Assembly (NCBI RefSeq): GCF_011752935.1 | Contig: NZ_VWWO01000001.1 | Location: 1,054,001-1,118,000 of the forward strand | Direction: 5' to 3' | DNA from: Chitinophaga sp. Cy-1792 | GTDB lineage: Bacteria > Bacteroidota > Bacteroidia > Chitinophagales > Chitinophagaceae | Length of the DNA stretch: 64,000 nucleotides | Shown: positions 26,088-35,137 of the stretch, piece by piece | Numbering within the stretch: the first letter of the stretch is position 1 | Layout: the number at the start of each line of letters is the position of its first letter | The notes under the pieces: generated by a model | Seen by the model: the letters and a program-made list of their open reading frames with translations, nothing else | The model's database searches: none | Told to the model about the DNA's origin: nothing | Position numbers and translations under genes: made by a program

Positions 26088-29000
26088 TTAGAAATCAACA
26101 CCCATACCGAAATACCAGATAGGGCCATTTTTGAAGAAATTCACTAAAGGCCAGCCGGCATCTACACGGAGGAAATAACCTGCGATAGTAGTACGGGCAC
26201 CAAAGCCATAACCGCCAATGAATGGTCCGAGGAAGCCTTCCTTGATTTTGGTAACAACACCGGTTCCATCATTATATATGGCGTAGTTGGCATCTTTAAA
26301 TGACAGCTTTTCGTTCCATGCAGTACCAATATCCACGAAGCTGGTCAGCTGTGCATTACGAAGGAATGCGGAGTTGATTGGCTTATCGATGAAGGTGGCG
26401 AATATCGGTAACCTGAGCTCTGTATTCAATAACATGACGTTGTTACCATTTTTAGCATTCTGCTTATAACCGCGGAGGTTCTCAGCAAGCGTCTGGTAAG
26501 CGTAGTTCGTATTATGAACAGGTGTGTTGAGGTTGATCTGCGGGTTCAGCCAGTTGTCGATACCACCCAGGTAGTACAACAGCTTACGACTACCCCACGA
26601 CATGTCCATGGAGAATCTGGTAGCCCAGATAAAGTTGCGGTATATTTTTTCGTAGTGGCGGATATCAACTCCCCAGTTGTAAGTAAAGCGCCCGTTGACG
26701 GCTGGGGCATTCGGATTGAAAGCCTCATTCAGCCCGTTATTGGTTAACTGCGAGTTGAGATCTACATAGAGCTTATACCGCGTACCATTCCAGATGTTAA
26801 TGGCCGGGTTGATGGTATTGTCGTATACGTATTCCAGTCTTAATAAAGCGTAGGTTTCTTTCAGATCCGGTGCTTCCAGGCTATGCTGGGTATATGCTTC
26901 CTTCACCAGTTTATCTGTACGGATACCACCCTGCATACGTATGCTTCTTACCTGATCAAACGGATAACGTACTTCTGCCTGGAATAAATTGGTAATCAAT
27001 CTGGCAGGCACCCAGGTAACTAAATTCTGTACCCGGTCAGTATCCTGCACTGCTCCACTTTTATCTACCTTACGATAATAAGTGAATTTATAATCGAAAC
27101 GCTTCTTGAGGTAAGAGGCGGTAAAGAAGTATTCAGATCCCTGTAAGCTGGATGGAATACGGAAACCTCCGTTGAATTTGACATCTTCAAACAGATCGCT
27201 GACGCCTATACGAATTAATCCGTTTACCGGATCGGTCAGGCGGATCGGACCTCCCGGAGGGCCGGTATAGATCTGATATCTGTTGATCAGTACGGAGTTA
27301 TCTATCTGAAGTATCAGGTAGTCTGACGCGAATTTCCACTTATAAGGGAACAGCTTGGACGATTTCAATACCGATGGCTTGGCGCCGGAGCTCTTATCGC
27401 CAAAGAGCGACAAACGGTCGTTGTCTTTATCATCGGCAGCCAGGTTCAGTATGGCAGGTGTGCTGCTGTTATTGCTGTTATTACCGTTGGCAGATGAATC
27501 TGTCGTTTCATTGGAGAACTCGTTCTGGAAGAAATTAGGATGACTGCTGGTATCTTTTTTAGGTGCTGACAAATAGGTGGGCAGCCCCTGTTTGATACTG
27601 TCTGCATGCATCTGGTCCTGGCGGAAATGCGTAGGACGGGCAGAGACATTGCGTCTGCGTAAGGTGTTGGTATCTACCTTCAGCTTCATCAGTCGTTTGA
27701 TATCTGCATATCCTACTACTTCCGAAACCTCGCCCTGTTCACCTGTAACTCTTGACTCCAGGATACCATAAGGGTAGTTGGAGATCGGGAACGTATAGGT
27801 GGAGTCGTTAGTAATGATCACTGCTTCTACCGAATCCGGAGCGGTGGCGCCATAGGCTGCCAGCGCGGAATCCAGTTCTTCTTTTTCCGGGTTGTGCAGG
27901 ATCTCTGATCCTACATAGAACAGGGAATCCACGCCCATGTTCTGGGATTTGAAGAAGCCGGCATAACGGTTACGGATACCGTTTGCATCGGAAACGAAAG
28001 TAAAGTGCGTGGTATTATATTGCATTGGCAGACGGGCATTGCCATACTTCATGTCTGTCAGCTGCGTGATTTGTTTATCTGCGCTCTTATTCCAGTTATC
28101 CACCATGAAGATATTGTATGGATTGCCCAGCAGGGAGGTATCAGTACCTCTGCCTTTAGGGCCTGGTCTGTTGGAAGAGTAGATGATACCGCTCTTACCA
28201 GGGAATGCCGCGAAGGACGGGTCGAGGTCATCGTACACGTCGTTGGTGATCTGTTCTGTTTTAGAGTTGGTAATACTATAGGTAAAGATGTCGGTATGGC
28301 CATTTTTCACGGCAGACATCAGCAATGTATTTTCCTGAACCGGCATATACTTGAAGTCGATCACGCGGTCGAACTGCGGGAGGTCCTGACGGATGGTGAT
28401 ATGCGAGATCAGGTCATATATCATCAGTTTGGTATGGCCTTCATGTTCGTAGACGATAGCGAGGCGGTTACCTTTAGGGTTCCAGGCCATCATCGGATAA
28501 TTTGGATCCAGTTGGTTGGCCAGCTGCATCACACCGCTCTTCAGCAATACTTTAGGCTTGTTCCAGCCAAGTTGTATCTGTACTTTATAAAGGCCTTTCT
28601 TGAATTCTACTACTGCGTAGGAATTGTTTTTAGGGTTGGCATTGAAGCGGTAATAATCGGATTTACCAATTTCCTGTGCTACTATCGTGCGGCCTTTGGC
28701 AGATGTTTTTCTGCGTTTGTTATCGTCTGAGTAGCGTTTGGTATAGTAGTACATGAAGTCCTGGGTCGCTTTTTTAGGCGTCAGACTCAGTACCTGCTCA
28801 AAACCTTTTTTCAGTCCGCGGTTGATACGGGTTATATACATCAGGTAAGGAACCGCATCTTTTCCGTATTTGGTTTCCACATAGTACCAGAAGGCATGGC
28901 CTGCCAGCAGTGGATGATCATATGCCAGCTGGTTAAAGTTGTTGTATTTCCCGGAAAGCATGATGGACTTGAGTTCTTCATCTTCTTTGGCGCTCCAGTT

Positions 29001-29549
29001 TTCTGCAGCGTAGGCGATGAAGCCATCGGTAAACCATTTAGGGAAGTCGATCAATGCGGCATTACCGGCAAACTCGCCGATATCTTCCCCGAAAAGGAGG
29101 GTTTCCAGCATAATACGCGCAATACCCTGGCGGATTTGCTTTCGGAGATTTTCGTGATTGCCATCAAAGTAAACGATCATTTTATTACCAACCAGCTTGG
29201 TAACACCACCTGTGTTCTGCCATTCCACACCGATCCCGATGTTAGATTGCTTCATCTCGGAAAAGCTGTTATACACAACTATGTTTACCCGTTGACGTGG
29301 GGTGGTTTCCATAAATTGTTCCAGCTGGGGCAATTCCTTCTCTGCAATCTGTACCACGTATTTTCCTAATTCCAGTCCACCCTGGGAAAAATAGGTATTA
29401 AAATGCCGACTTTGGTAGTATCTCCACTTAAAATTCTTAAACTGCACACGATTCTGGCCGAATTCTACTGTATTTGTCTGGGCAAACGATACCATCGTTC
29501 CAAGTAATAGGGCTCCGTGGAATAATAACCTGGTAATAAATCTGTTCAT
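26088..29549 (-). CDS. Very large exported protein: peptidase-MA-like, TolB-like propeller and outer membrane barrel
   Basis: 1153 residues with a signal peptide (MNRFITRLLFHGALLLGTMVSFA). The N-terminal part (about 25-260) resembles a zincin (peptidase MA) module: FPKWFTDGFIAYAAENWS matches its 'WxxEGxA' region, but the HExxH site is absent, with IRQGIARIMLETLL in the expected place. Residues about 290-560 look like TolB/WD40 blades (MAWNPKGNRLAIVYEHEG, GIIYSSNRPGPKGRG). A low-complexity Asn/Ser linker follows near 690, then a beta-barrel C-terminus with NNVMLLNTELRLPIFAT and the terminal phenylalanine of outer membrane proteins. Role unknown; no TolB partner genes are nearby. Confidence 0.8.
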   Translation of the reverse strand: MNRFITRLLFHGALLLGTMVSFAQTNTVEFGQNRVQFKNFKWRYYQSRHFNTYFSQGGLELGKYVVQIAEKELPQLEQFMETTPRQRVNIVVYNSFSEMKQSNIGIGVEWQNTGGVTKLVGNKMIVYFDGNHENLRKQIRQGIARIMLETLLFGEDIGEFAGNAALIDFPKWFTDGFIAYAAENWSAKEDEELKSIMLSGKYNNFNQLAYDHPLLAGHAFWYYVETKYGKDAVPYLMYITRINRGLKKGFEQVLSLTPKKATQDFMYYYTKRYSDDNKRRKTSAKGRTIVAQEIGKSDYYRFNANPKNNSYAVVEFKKGLYKVQIQLGWNKPKVLLKSGVMQLANQLDPNYPMMAWNPKGNRLAIVYEHEGHTKLMIYDLISHITIRQDLPQFDRVIDFKYMPVQENTLLMSAVKNGHTDIFTYSITNSKTEQITNDVYDDLDPSFAAFPGKSGIIYSSNRPGPKGRGTDTSLLGNPYNIFMVDNWNKSADKQITQLTDMKYGNARLPMQYNTTHFTFVSDANGIRNRYAGFFKSQNMGVDSLFYVGSEILHNPEKEELDSALAAYGATAPDSVEAVIITNDSTYTFPISNYPYGILESRVTGEQGEVSEVVGYADIKRLMKLKVDTNTLRRRNVSARPTHFRQDQMHADSIKQGLPTYLSAPKKDTSSHPNFFQNEFSNETTDSSANGNNSNNSSTPAILNLAADDKDNDRLSLFGDKSSGAKPSVLKSSKLFPYKWKFASDYLILQIDNSVLINRYQIYTGPPGGPIRLTDPVNGLIRIGVSDLFEDVKFNGGFRIPSSLQGSEYFFTASYLKKRFDYKFTYYRKVDKSGAVQDTDRVQNLVTWVPARLITNLFQAEVRYPFDQVRSIRMQGGIRTDKLVKEAYTQHSLEAPDLKETYALLRLEYVYDNTINPAINIWNGTRYKLYVDLNSQLTNNGLNEAFNPNAPAVNGRFTYNWGVDIRHYEKIYRNFIWATRFSMDMSWGSRKLLYYLGGIDNWLNPQINLNTPVHNTNYAYQTLAENLRGYKQNAKNGNNVMLLNTELRLPIFATFIDKPINSAFLRNAQLTSFVDIGTAWNEKLSFKDANYAIYNDGTGVVTKIKEGFLGPFIGGYGFGARTTIAGYFLRVDAGWPLVNFFKNGPIWYFGMGVDF

Positions 29550-29563
29550 ACAGAAAGTATTGA

Positions 29564-29571
29564 TAATTTTG
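29564..29571 (+). promoter_or_regulatory. Candidate -7 element for the MBL-fold hydrolase
   Basis: TAATTTTG matches TAnnTTTG, 33 bases before the ATG at 29605. No clear -33 box. Confidence 0.4.
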
Positions 29572-29604
29572 GATCTGTTTAAAATTAGCTAAAAAACGGG
29601 TAAC

Positions 29605-30243
29605 ATGATCGAACTTCACCAATTCACCTTTAGTCCCATGCAGGAAAATACCTACCTGCTTATTAACGAAAAAAAGGAATGTATAATTATAGACCCGGGT
29701 TGTTATTTTCAGGACGAAAGAAAAGAATTATTACAATATATACAAACGGAAGGACTAATTGTTACACGGCTGCTGAATACTCACTGCCATCTGGATCACA
29801 TTTTTGGTAACAAATTAGTGTCTGAAACGTACAAGGTTCGTCCTGAAATTCATCCGCAGGAACAAGTGGTGCTGGACAACTCACAACAGGCTGGTGCTAT
29901 GTATAACATGCCTTTTGATCCTTCCCCGATGCCCTCCAGGTACCTGCACGAAGGGGAAATTATACCCTTCGGAAAAGATGAGCTGGAGGTAATCCTCACA
30001 CCAGGACATTCTCCGGGAAGTGTATCATTTTATTGTGCCAGTCAGAAATTATTAATTGCGGGAGATGTGCTGTTTTTCCAGAGCATCGGACGAACAGACC
30101 TGCCTGGTGGCGACTATGATACGCTGCTGGCCAGCATCCGGGAGAAACTTTTCGTACTGCCGGACGACGTTAGAGTGTTCCCGGGACATGGACCGGCAAC
30201 AACCATCGGTTTTGAAAAAAGAAACAATCCATTCCTGGTATAA
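29605..30243 (+). CDS. MBL-fold metallo-hydrolase (glyoxalase II-like)
   Basis: 212 residues, cytoplasmic. The dinuclear metal motif is THCHLDHIFG (HxHxDH); further ligands are in LTPGHSPGS, in LIAGDVLF and in FPGHGPAT. The size and motif order fit the YcbL/GloB-like branch, which hydrolyses thioesters, but the substrate is not determined. It is divergent from the large propeller/barrel protein and ends in a terminator. Confidence 0.92.
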   Translation: MIELHQFTFSPMQENTYLLINEKKECIIIDPGCYFQDERKELLQYIQTEGLIVTRLLNTHCHLDHIFGNKLVSETYKVRPEIHPQEQVVLDNSQQAGAMYNMPFDPSPMPSRYLHEGEIIPFGKDELEVILTPGHSPGSVSFYCASQKLLIAGDVLFFQSIGRTDLPGGDYDTLLASIREKLFVLPDDVRVFPGHGPATTIGFEKRNNPFLV

Positions 30244-30267
30244 TTAACCCGGAATTAATATTAAGGA

Positions 30268-30306
30268 GGCAGCCATCCCTATTTTCGTATAGGGATGGCT
30301 GTTTTA
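30268..30306. terminator. Terminator between MBL hydrolase and flippase genes
   Basis: A 12-bp stem (30271-30282 with 30289-30300), 6-base loop and a short T tract, between convergent genes. Confidence 0.8.
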
Positions 30307-31836
30307 TTAGCGGAGAAATTTACCGATCACCGGCAAACGGGCAAATTCCTTTTTCTCCATTTTCAGGATAAAGGCCAGGTAGCCCAGGAAAAAGACGGTA
30401 GCCAAAATCACATTGGAAGCGGTAATGGCATAGATATCTTTTGGAGAAAGGAAAGTAGTATTTATCCAGTTATAGATATAATAAATTCCTATTGCCAGCA
30501 ATATATACGTAAGTAGTTTAGGTAGATGGTAAGGTACCGGATAGTATTTTTGTCCCCAGACATAACATATGATCATCTGCACCAGGTAACATACGCCAGT
30601 TGCCAGGGCTGCCCCGAAGTACCCCATAACAGGTATCCACCACCAGTTCAGCAGAAATGCAAGTCCGGCAGAAATCAGGGTGATTATTGCACCAGCCCTG
30701 GTTTGGTTGGTCAGTTTAAACCAGATAGTCAGGTTATAATAGATACCCAGGAAGATATATCCCATGAGCAATACCGGCACGATGGTCAGTCCTTCGTAAT
30801 AGAAAGGTTTACGCAGGAATATCTTCCAGATATTCAGGTAAAGTGCTACAAAAAGGAACATGGTACATAGCAGCGCCACAAATATCTTCATGATACGGGC
30901 ATAGGTCCGCTGGGGATTGTCCGTTTCTGCCTGCTTAAAGAAAAATGGTTCTGCCCCTAACTTAAACGCCTGTATGAACATATTGATCAACATGGCCAGT
31001 TTATAGTTGGCGCTATAAATAGCGATGGCTTTTTCCTGGTCCTGGCGGCTACCTTTAAGGTAGGTAGGCAGGAAATAGGCCCTGTCCATGGTTTCATTTA
31101 CCATGCCGGCCATCCCAACGATGATGAGTGGCAGCGAATAGGAGATCATATCTTTCCATAACACCTTGTCAAATACCCATCTGAGCTTTCTGAGCTGGGG
31201 AAGGAACATGACAAAGGTGAGGCCGCTGGCCAGTACATTACTTAAAAAGATATAGCTCACCTGTGAGTTGGTACCTATAATATCCGGGAGCCAGTGATGG
31301 CCTTTGGCATATAAATAAGGAACACCTAACAGGAAAAATACGTTGAAGAATACGTTGGTCAGGATATTGGCTACTCTGATGGCTGCATATTTCATTGGCC
31401 TGTTCTCATAACGGAGCTGGGCAAACGGAATTGCTGTCAGGGCATCAAAACCCATGATCATTACCAGGTAAAGATAGCTTTCCGGATGAGTCAGCAAGCC
31501 GGCTAATTGACCCGAATTTGAGTGAACTACGGGGTTTTGTAGCAGAAATAGCAAAAAAGTGGCTATGATCGTGCTACATATCAATGAGATCATGGAAGTA
31601 CTCAATACCATGTTCTCATTGTCTTTTTTGGCATAACGGAAGAAAGCCGTTTCCATTCCGTAAGTCAATACGATATTGGCAAAAGGAACATAGGCATATG
31701 CAATGTTCATTTCGGCCACCGCCTTGTAGGTAAGTATTTGCAGATAAAACGGTGTCAGAAAATAGTTGAGCAGCTTGCTCACTATGTTACTAAGGCCATA
31801 ATATATCGTTTGCCCTGCCAGGTTCTTTATGCTCAA
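30307..31836 (-). CDS. Polysaccharide/lipid flippase (MOP superfamily)
   Basis: 509 residues with about 13-14 transmembrane helices, similar to Wzx-like O-antigen or capsule flippases. The start is TTG at 31836: a stop lies two codons upstream and the N-terminus SIKNLAGQTIYYGLSNIV fits the family, whereas the first ATG would remove the first helices. It lies 21 bases after arfB in the same direction, so they may share a transcript. No glycosyltransferase genes are nearby, so the substrate is unknown. Confidence 0.9.
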   Translation of the reverse strand: MSIKNLAGQTIYYGLSNIVSKLLNYFLTPFYLQILTYKAVAEMNIAYAYVPFANIVLTYGMETAFFRYAKKDNENMVLSTSMISLICSTIIATFLLFLLQNPVVHSNSGQLAGLLTHPESYLYLVMIMGFDALTAIPFAQLRYENRPMKYAAIRVANILTNVFFNVFFLLGVPYLYAKGHHWLPDIIGTNSQVSYIFLSNVLASGLTFVMFLPQLRKLRWVFDKVLWKDMISYSLPLIIVGMAGMVNETMDRAYFLPTYLKGSRQDQEKAIAIYSANYKLAMLINMFIQAFKLGAEPFFFKQAETDNPQRTYARIMKIFVALLCTMFLFVALYLNIWKIFLRKPFYYEGLTIVPVLLMGYIFLGIYYNLTIWFKLTNQTRAGAIITLISAGLAFLLNWWWIPVMGYFGAALATGVCYLVQMIICYVWGQKYYPVPYHLPKLLTYILLAIGIYYIYNWINTTFLSPKDIYAITASNVILATVFFLGYLAFILKMEKKEFARLPVIGKFLR

Positions 31837-31857
31837 AGCCTAAAATTTTTTGCTAAG

Positions 31858-32259
31858 TTATTCAAAGTTTCCGCCTCTGCGTTGCTGCTTTTTGTCGGAC
31901 AGTCTTTTCTTGAACTGTATCCGCTTCTCTACCATCGCTTTGGAAGGTTTTGTTGCAATACGTTTCTTCCGGGGAATCAGCGCTTTGTTAATCAAGTCAT
32001 TGATTTTACGGATCACTTCGTATTTATTTCCCAGCTGTGTGCGCGCCGTTTGTGACTTTACCAGCAAAATACCGTCGGCATTGATTCTGTTGGAGAGTTT
32101 TTCTCTTACAATTGCTTGTTGCTCAGTGGTTAACAAGGTTGTGGAGCCGATGTCAAAGTAACCTTCTACCATGGTTTCCACCTTATTTACGTTTTGTCCT
32201 CCCTTGCCCCCGCTACGTGCTGTACGGAAACTGATCTCAGGAGTTACATCTATATTCAT
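31858..32259 (-). CDS. arfB: Ribosome rescue peptidyl-tRNA hydrolase ArfB
   Basis: 133 residues. Releases nascent peptides from ribosomes stalled without a stop codon. The catalytic motif G20-G21-Q22 lies in SGGKGGQNVNKVET. The lysine/arginine-rich tail that enters the mRNA channel is present (KKRLSDKKQQRRGG). There is no codon-recognition domain, which separates it from prfA at 6479. Its ATG follows an AT-rich region divergent from the membrane-protein trio. Confidence 0.94.
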   Translation of the reverse strand: MNIDVTPEISFRTARSGGKGGQNVNKVETMVEGYFDIGSTTLLTTEQQAIVREKLSNRINADGILLVKSQTARTQLGNKYEVIRKINDLINKALIPRKKRIATKPSKAMVEKRIQFKKRLSDKKQQRRGGNFE

Positions 32260-32335
32260 TACGTATTAATATAAAAATTAATAATCTAGTGTTATATTAG
32301 AAAGCAATTTATTAAAACTACCGCTAATCTAACCT

Positions 32336-33703
32336 ATGAAATTATTTACTGTTGACCAGAGGCTTGTTATTAATAAGCTCTGGATCCCTGTACTGGCAAC
32401 AATAGTCATGCTATTGCCGTTTGTTATTTCCAGAATATCCCAAATGGAGTCGGTATCGTATTATGACTTGTCTTTTGCAATGGATGGGAAGTTATGGGGT
32501 ATTCCTATGAACATGATACTTTTACTGCCTGTATATGTACTGATGTACAGCCTGGAATTTTTCGTGCTAAAAAACAAACGTGCAGTGCCGGTGACGCTCC
32601 TGGGTGCTTTGCTCCTGACCGGTTTTTTATTATTTGAATCCAGGGCCTCCATTGCTGAAGGGAACGCCCGGATATATGCCTATGCTGGTGTTGAATGTAT
32701 TATCTGGGTATCACTCCTGCTCCTGCGCACGTATGCTTTGGAAAAGAAAAGCAAAACTGACCTGATTACGGCCATCATTGCGGGGTTGCTGATTTCAATA
32801 ATGCCCTGGGGACACTCCATCGTTTATATTATTAACAACTTCCTGGAGTCAAAGTATCTGGCCGGATTTGAATGTATGTTTGGCTATGCCGTGTTTCCGA
32901 TGGTCTACTATCTCCTTGTCTTTGTGGCGGAAAATATATCGAAAAACAACTTCATTCAAGCGGTGAAATCGAAAATAACGATCATGGATAAACGTACTTA
33001 TCTGTTTGCCGTTATTGCCTTGTATGCCATGATAGTTGGTGCAGCGATTACTACAACTAATGTCTTTGCACCAAGAGGTTATGGGGTCCTGCTTCATTAC
33101 ATCACGCATGTTCCGTTATTGCTACAATTGCTGGTTGCTATGGGTGTATTACTGCTGGCGCCCTATATGCTGAAAAATATTGTGATGGCAAGATTGCTGA
33201 CAGTGGGAAAGTCGGGGAAGCTATGGCTGGTTGGTCATTTCATTCCTGTCATTAACGTTATTGTTACACTGGTTCTTTTCAACAGCAGGGAAGTGCATAG
33301 CAATGAAGAAGAAAACGCGTTGCTGTATGTGGAGGAACCCGAGTCTGATGTGAGATATTATTTCCTCATATTCAACGTATTTATTCTGATATGGGGCTGC
33401 ATAATGGTATTTGCAAGGGGCCGTGTTTCAGAAGGAAAACTGTTCCTTTCTTTACTGAGCTTCCGGCTTACACTGGTAAGCGTTTTTTTCAGACATAAAT
33501 GGCCGGTTTATGTACTGTGTGCTATCTCCGTTATTTGTTGCTGTAGTATTGCCTATGGCGAATTTGCTGCTTTCTGGATGATGCAGATTGTCTTATCTTT
33601 CTATTATATGATGGAAGTGTTTCATCCTGCGTTGTATGGTGAAGATGCGGTGCTTTATCACAAAGCAAAAGACGTGGTAGAAGAGGATACTATTCTTGCA
33701 TGA
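32336..33703 (+). CDS. Polytopic membrane protein, tandem family copy 1
   Basis: 455 residues, about 11 transmembrane helices, no recognised family. It is paralogous to the next two genes: N-terminus MKLFTVDQRLVINKLWIPV, a central cytoplasmic loop with KSKITIMDKRTYLF, a PYMLKNIVMARLLT stretch, and a C-terminus with EVFHPALYGEDAVLYH. It is the most diverged of the three, lacking the AGENGTTYM segment found in copies 2 and 3. The gap to copy 2 is 37 bases, so the trio is probably one operon. Not a known transporter or signalling protein by any motif I can see. Confidence 0.75.
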   Translation: MKLFTVDQRLVINKLWIPVLATIVMLLPFVISRISQMESVSYYDLSFAMDGKLWGIPMNMILLLPVYVLMYSLEFFVLKNKRAVPVTLLGALLLTGFLLFESRASIAEGNARIYAYAGVECIIWVSLLLLRTYALEKKSKTDLITAIIAGLLISIMPWGHSIVYIINNFLESKYLAGFECMFGYAVFPMVYYLLVFVAENISKNNFIQAVKSKITIMDKRTYLFAVIALYAMIVGAAITTTNVFAPRGYGVLLHYITHVPLLLQLLVAMGVLLLAPYMLKNIVMARLLTVGKSGKLWLVGHFIPVINVIVTLVLFNSREVHSNEEENALLYVEEPESDVRYYFLIFNVFILIWGCIMVFARGRVSEGKLFLSLLSFRLTLVSVFFRHKWPVYVLCAISVICCCSIAYGEFAAFWMMQIVLSFYYMMEVFHPALYGEDAVLYHKAKDVVEEDTILA

Positions 33704-33740
33704 TAATATATTGTTATTATTCCCCTAAACATTTATCCCT

Positions 33741-35114
33741 ATGCAATTATTTACTGATAACCAATCAAAGGTAATAAGTAAGATATGGATACCGGCCGTG
33801 CTTGGAGCCATATTTATCTTTGGGCATATCTTACTAAAGAGATTCGCCGACTATACCCCTTCCATGGGTTTGGGCGCCAGGATTTTTGACAATTACCGTG
33901 GCGCTTTACTAACTTTTTTGCCGCTACTCTATCTGACGTACAACCTGGAATTTTTTATTTTGGAGAATAAACATCGCTTTACCGTGGCGATAGCAAGTTT
34001 TGCACTGCTGGGCGGAGCATGGGCCTACTTTGAGAATTTCTCCACAGATGCAATGACCACCATGAAAGCCGAAATGGTTACGGTACTTATCTGGGCCGTA
34101 CTGCTATTGATGCGTAGTTTTTCCTTTGGGAAAAAAGATAAAAATAGCTTGGTGCTGGCCATAGCAACAGCCTTTATCTTTGGCTTGAAGCCTTTAAGTG
34201 AGTCGGTATTTCATATGCTAACCCAGGGGTATACCTATCAGAATGGTGCGATATTAGAATTGGTATACTGTAGTGTGATATTTCCTGTAACTTATTACCT
34301 GGTGCTGTTTATCGGAGACAATCTGACAGATAATTCAACACGAAAAGACTACCTGATCAGTCTTAGGTCTAAACTAACGGTAATAGATAAACGAAGCTAT
34401 CTGTTTTTATTCATTGGACTTTATAGTCTGCTACTTCCTGCTGCCGAAAGATGTGTTCATATCTTTTCGCTTGGTGGAATGCGTCAGATTCAGGAGTTTT
34501 TTTCCGGGAATGGTTTAATGTTGATCAGTTTTTTATATTGTCTGGGTGTAATGATAACAGTACCGTATGTGCTCAGAAATATTCTTGTTGCCAGGTCAAT
34601 GACGATTAATAATACCGGGAAGGTATGGTTTCTGTTCCATTTTTTTCCGGTGTTCCATATCATACCTGCTATACTTTATTATGCTGCACCGGATGTTAAT
34701 GTCACAGCAGGAGAAAATGGCACCACTTATATGAGCCAGCCTATGCCGGTACTGAGATATGTGATGTCAGGATTAGGTATTGCTGTACTGGTATACCAGA
34801 TGATAGTACTGGATGCCCGTATGGACAATGATGTATCCATATTTTATGCACTGGCATTTATTCGTATAGTTTTGTATATCCTGGTATTTAAGAAAGAATT
34901 TGCAGCATTCTTACTTCCTGGTATATCTATCCTGATAGTATTTTTTAGCAAAGATTACGGTGTCGCATATGGTGGACTTACAGTAATGCTGGAAGTGCTC
35001 GCTATGCAATATTTTCAGGAAATTTATCATCCATCCCTGGAAGATGCGGATGCAGAAATTTACCTGAACGAAGCAGCTACAATCGGAGAAGATGTAGTAG
35101 CAATTAATGACTAA
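33741..35114 (+). CDS. Polytopic membrane protein, tandem family copy 2
   Basis: 457 residues with about 11 transmembrane helices. It shares with copy 3 the N-terminus LFTDNQ-x-x-VI-x-K-IWIP, the loop RSKLTVIDKRSYLFLFIGLY, VPYVLRNILVARSMT, the extramembrane AGENGTTYM, and the acidic C-terminus YHPSLEDADAEIYLNEA. Copies 2 and 3 are clearly closer to each other than to copy 1. 23 bases separate it from copy 3. No catalytic motif is visible; the repeated conserved loop and tail suggest protein partners. Function unknown. Confidence 0.78.
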   Translation: MQLFTDNQSKVISKIWIPAVLGAIFIFGHILLKRFADYTPSMGLGARIFDNYRGALLTFLPLLYLTYNLEFFILENKHRFTVAIASFALLGGAWAYFENFSTDAMTTMKAEMVTVLIWAVLLLMRSFSFGKKDKNSLVLAIATAFIFGLKPLSESVFHMLTQGYTYQNGAILELVYCSVIFPVTYYLVLFIGDNLTDNSTRKDYLISLRSKLTVIDKRSYLFLFIGLYSLLLPAAERCVHIFSLGGMRQIQEFFSGNGLMLISFLYCLGVMITVPYVLRNILVARSMTINNTGKVWFLFHFFPVFHIIPAILYYAAPDVNVTAGENGTTYMSQPMPVLRYVMSGLGIAVLVYQMIVLDARMDNDVSIFYALAFIRIVLYILVFKKEFAAFLLPGISILIVFFSKDYGVAYGGLTVMLEVLAMQYFQEIYHPSLEDADAEIYLNEAATIGEDVVAIND

Positions 35115-35137
35115 TATTTCACTTTTTATATTTCCCT

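Noticed and set aside
28005..28730. Forward frame of 241 codons inside the large propeller protein
   Set aside because: Shadow frame; no start context, signal or known motif.
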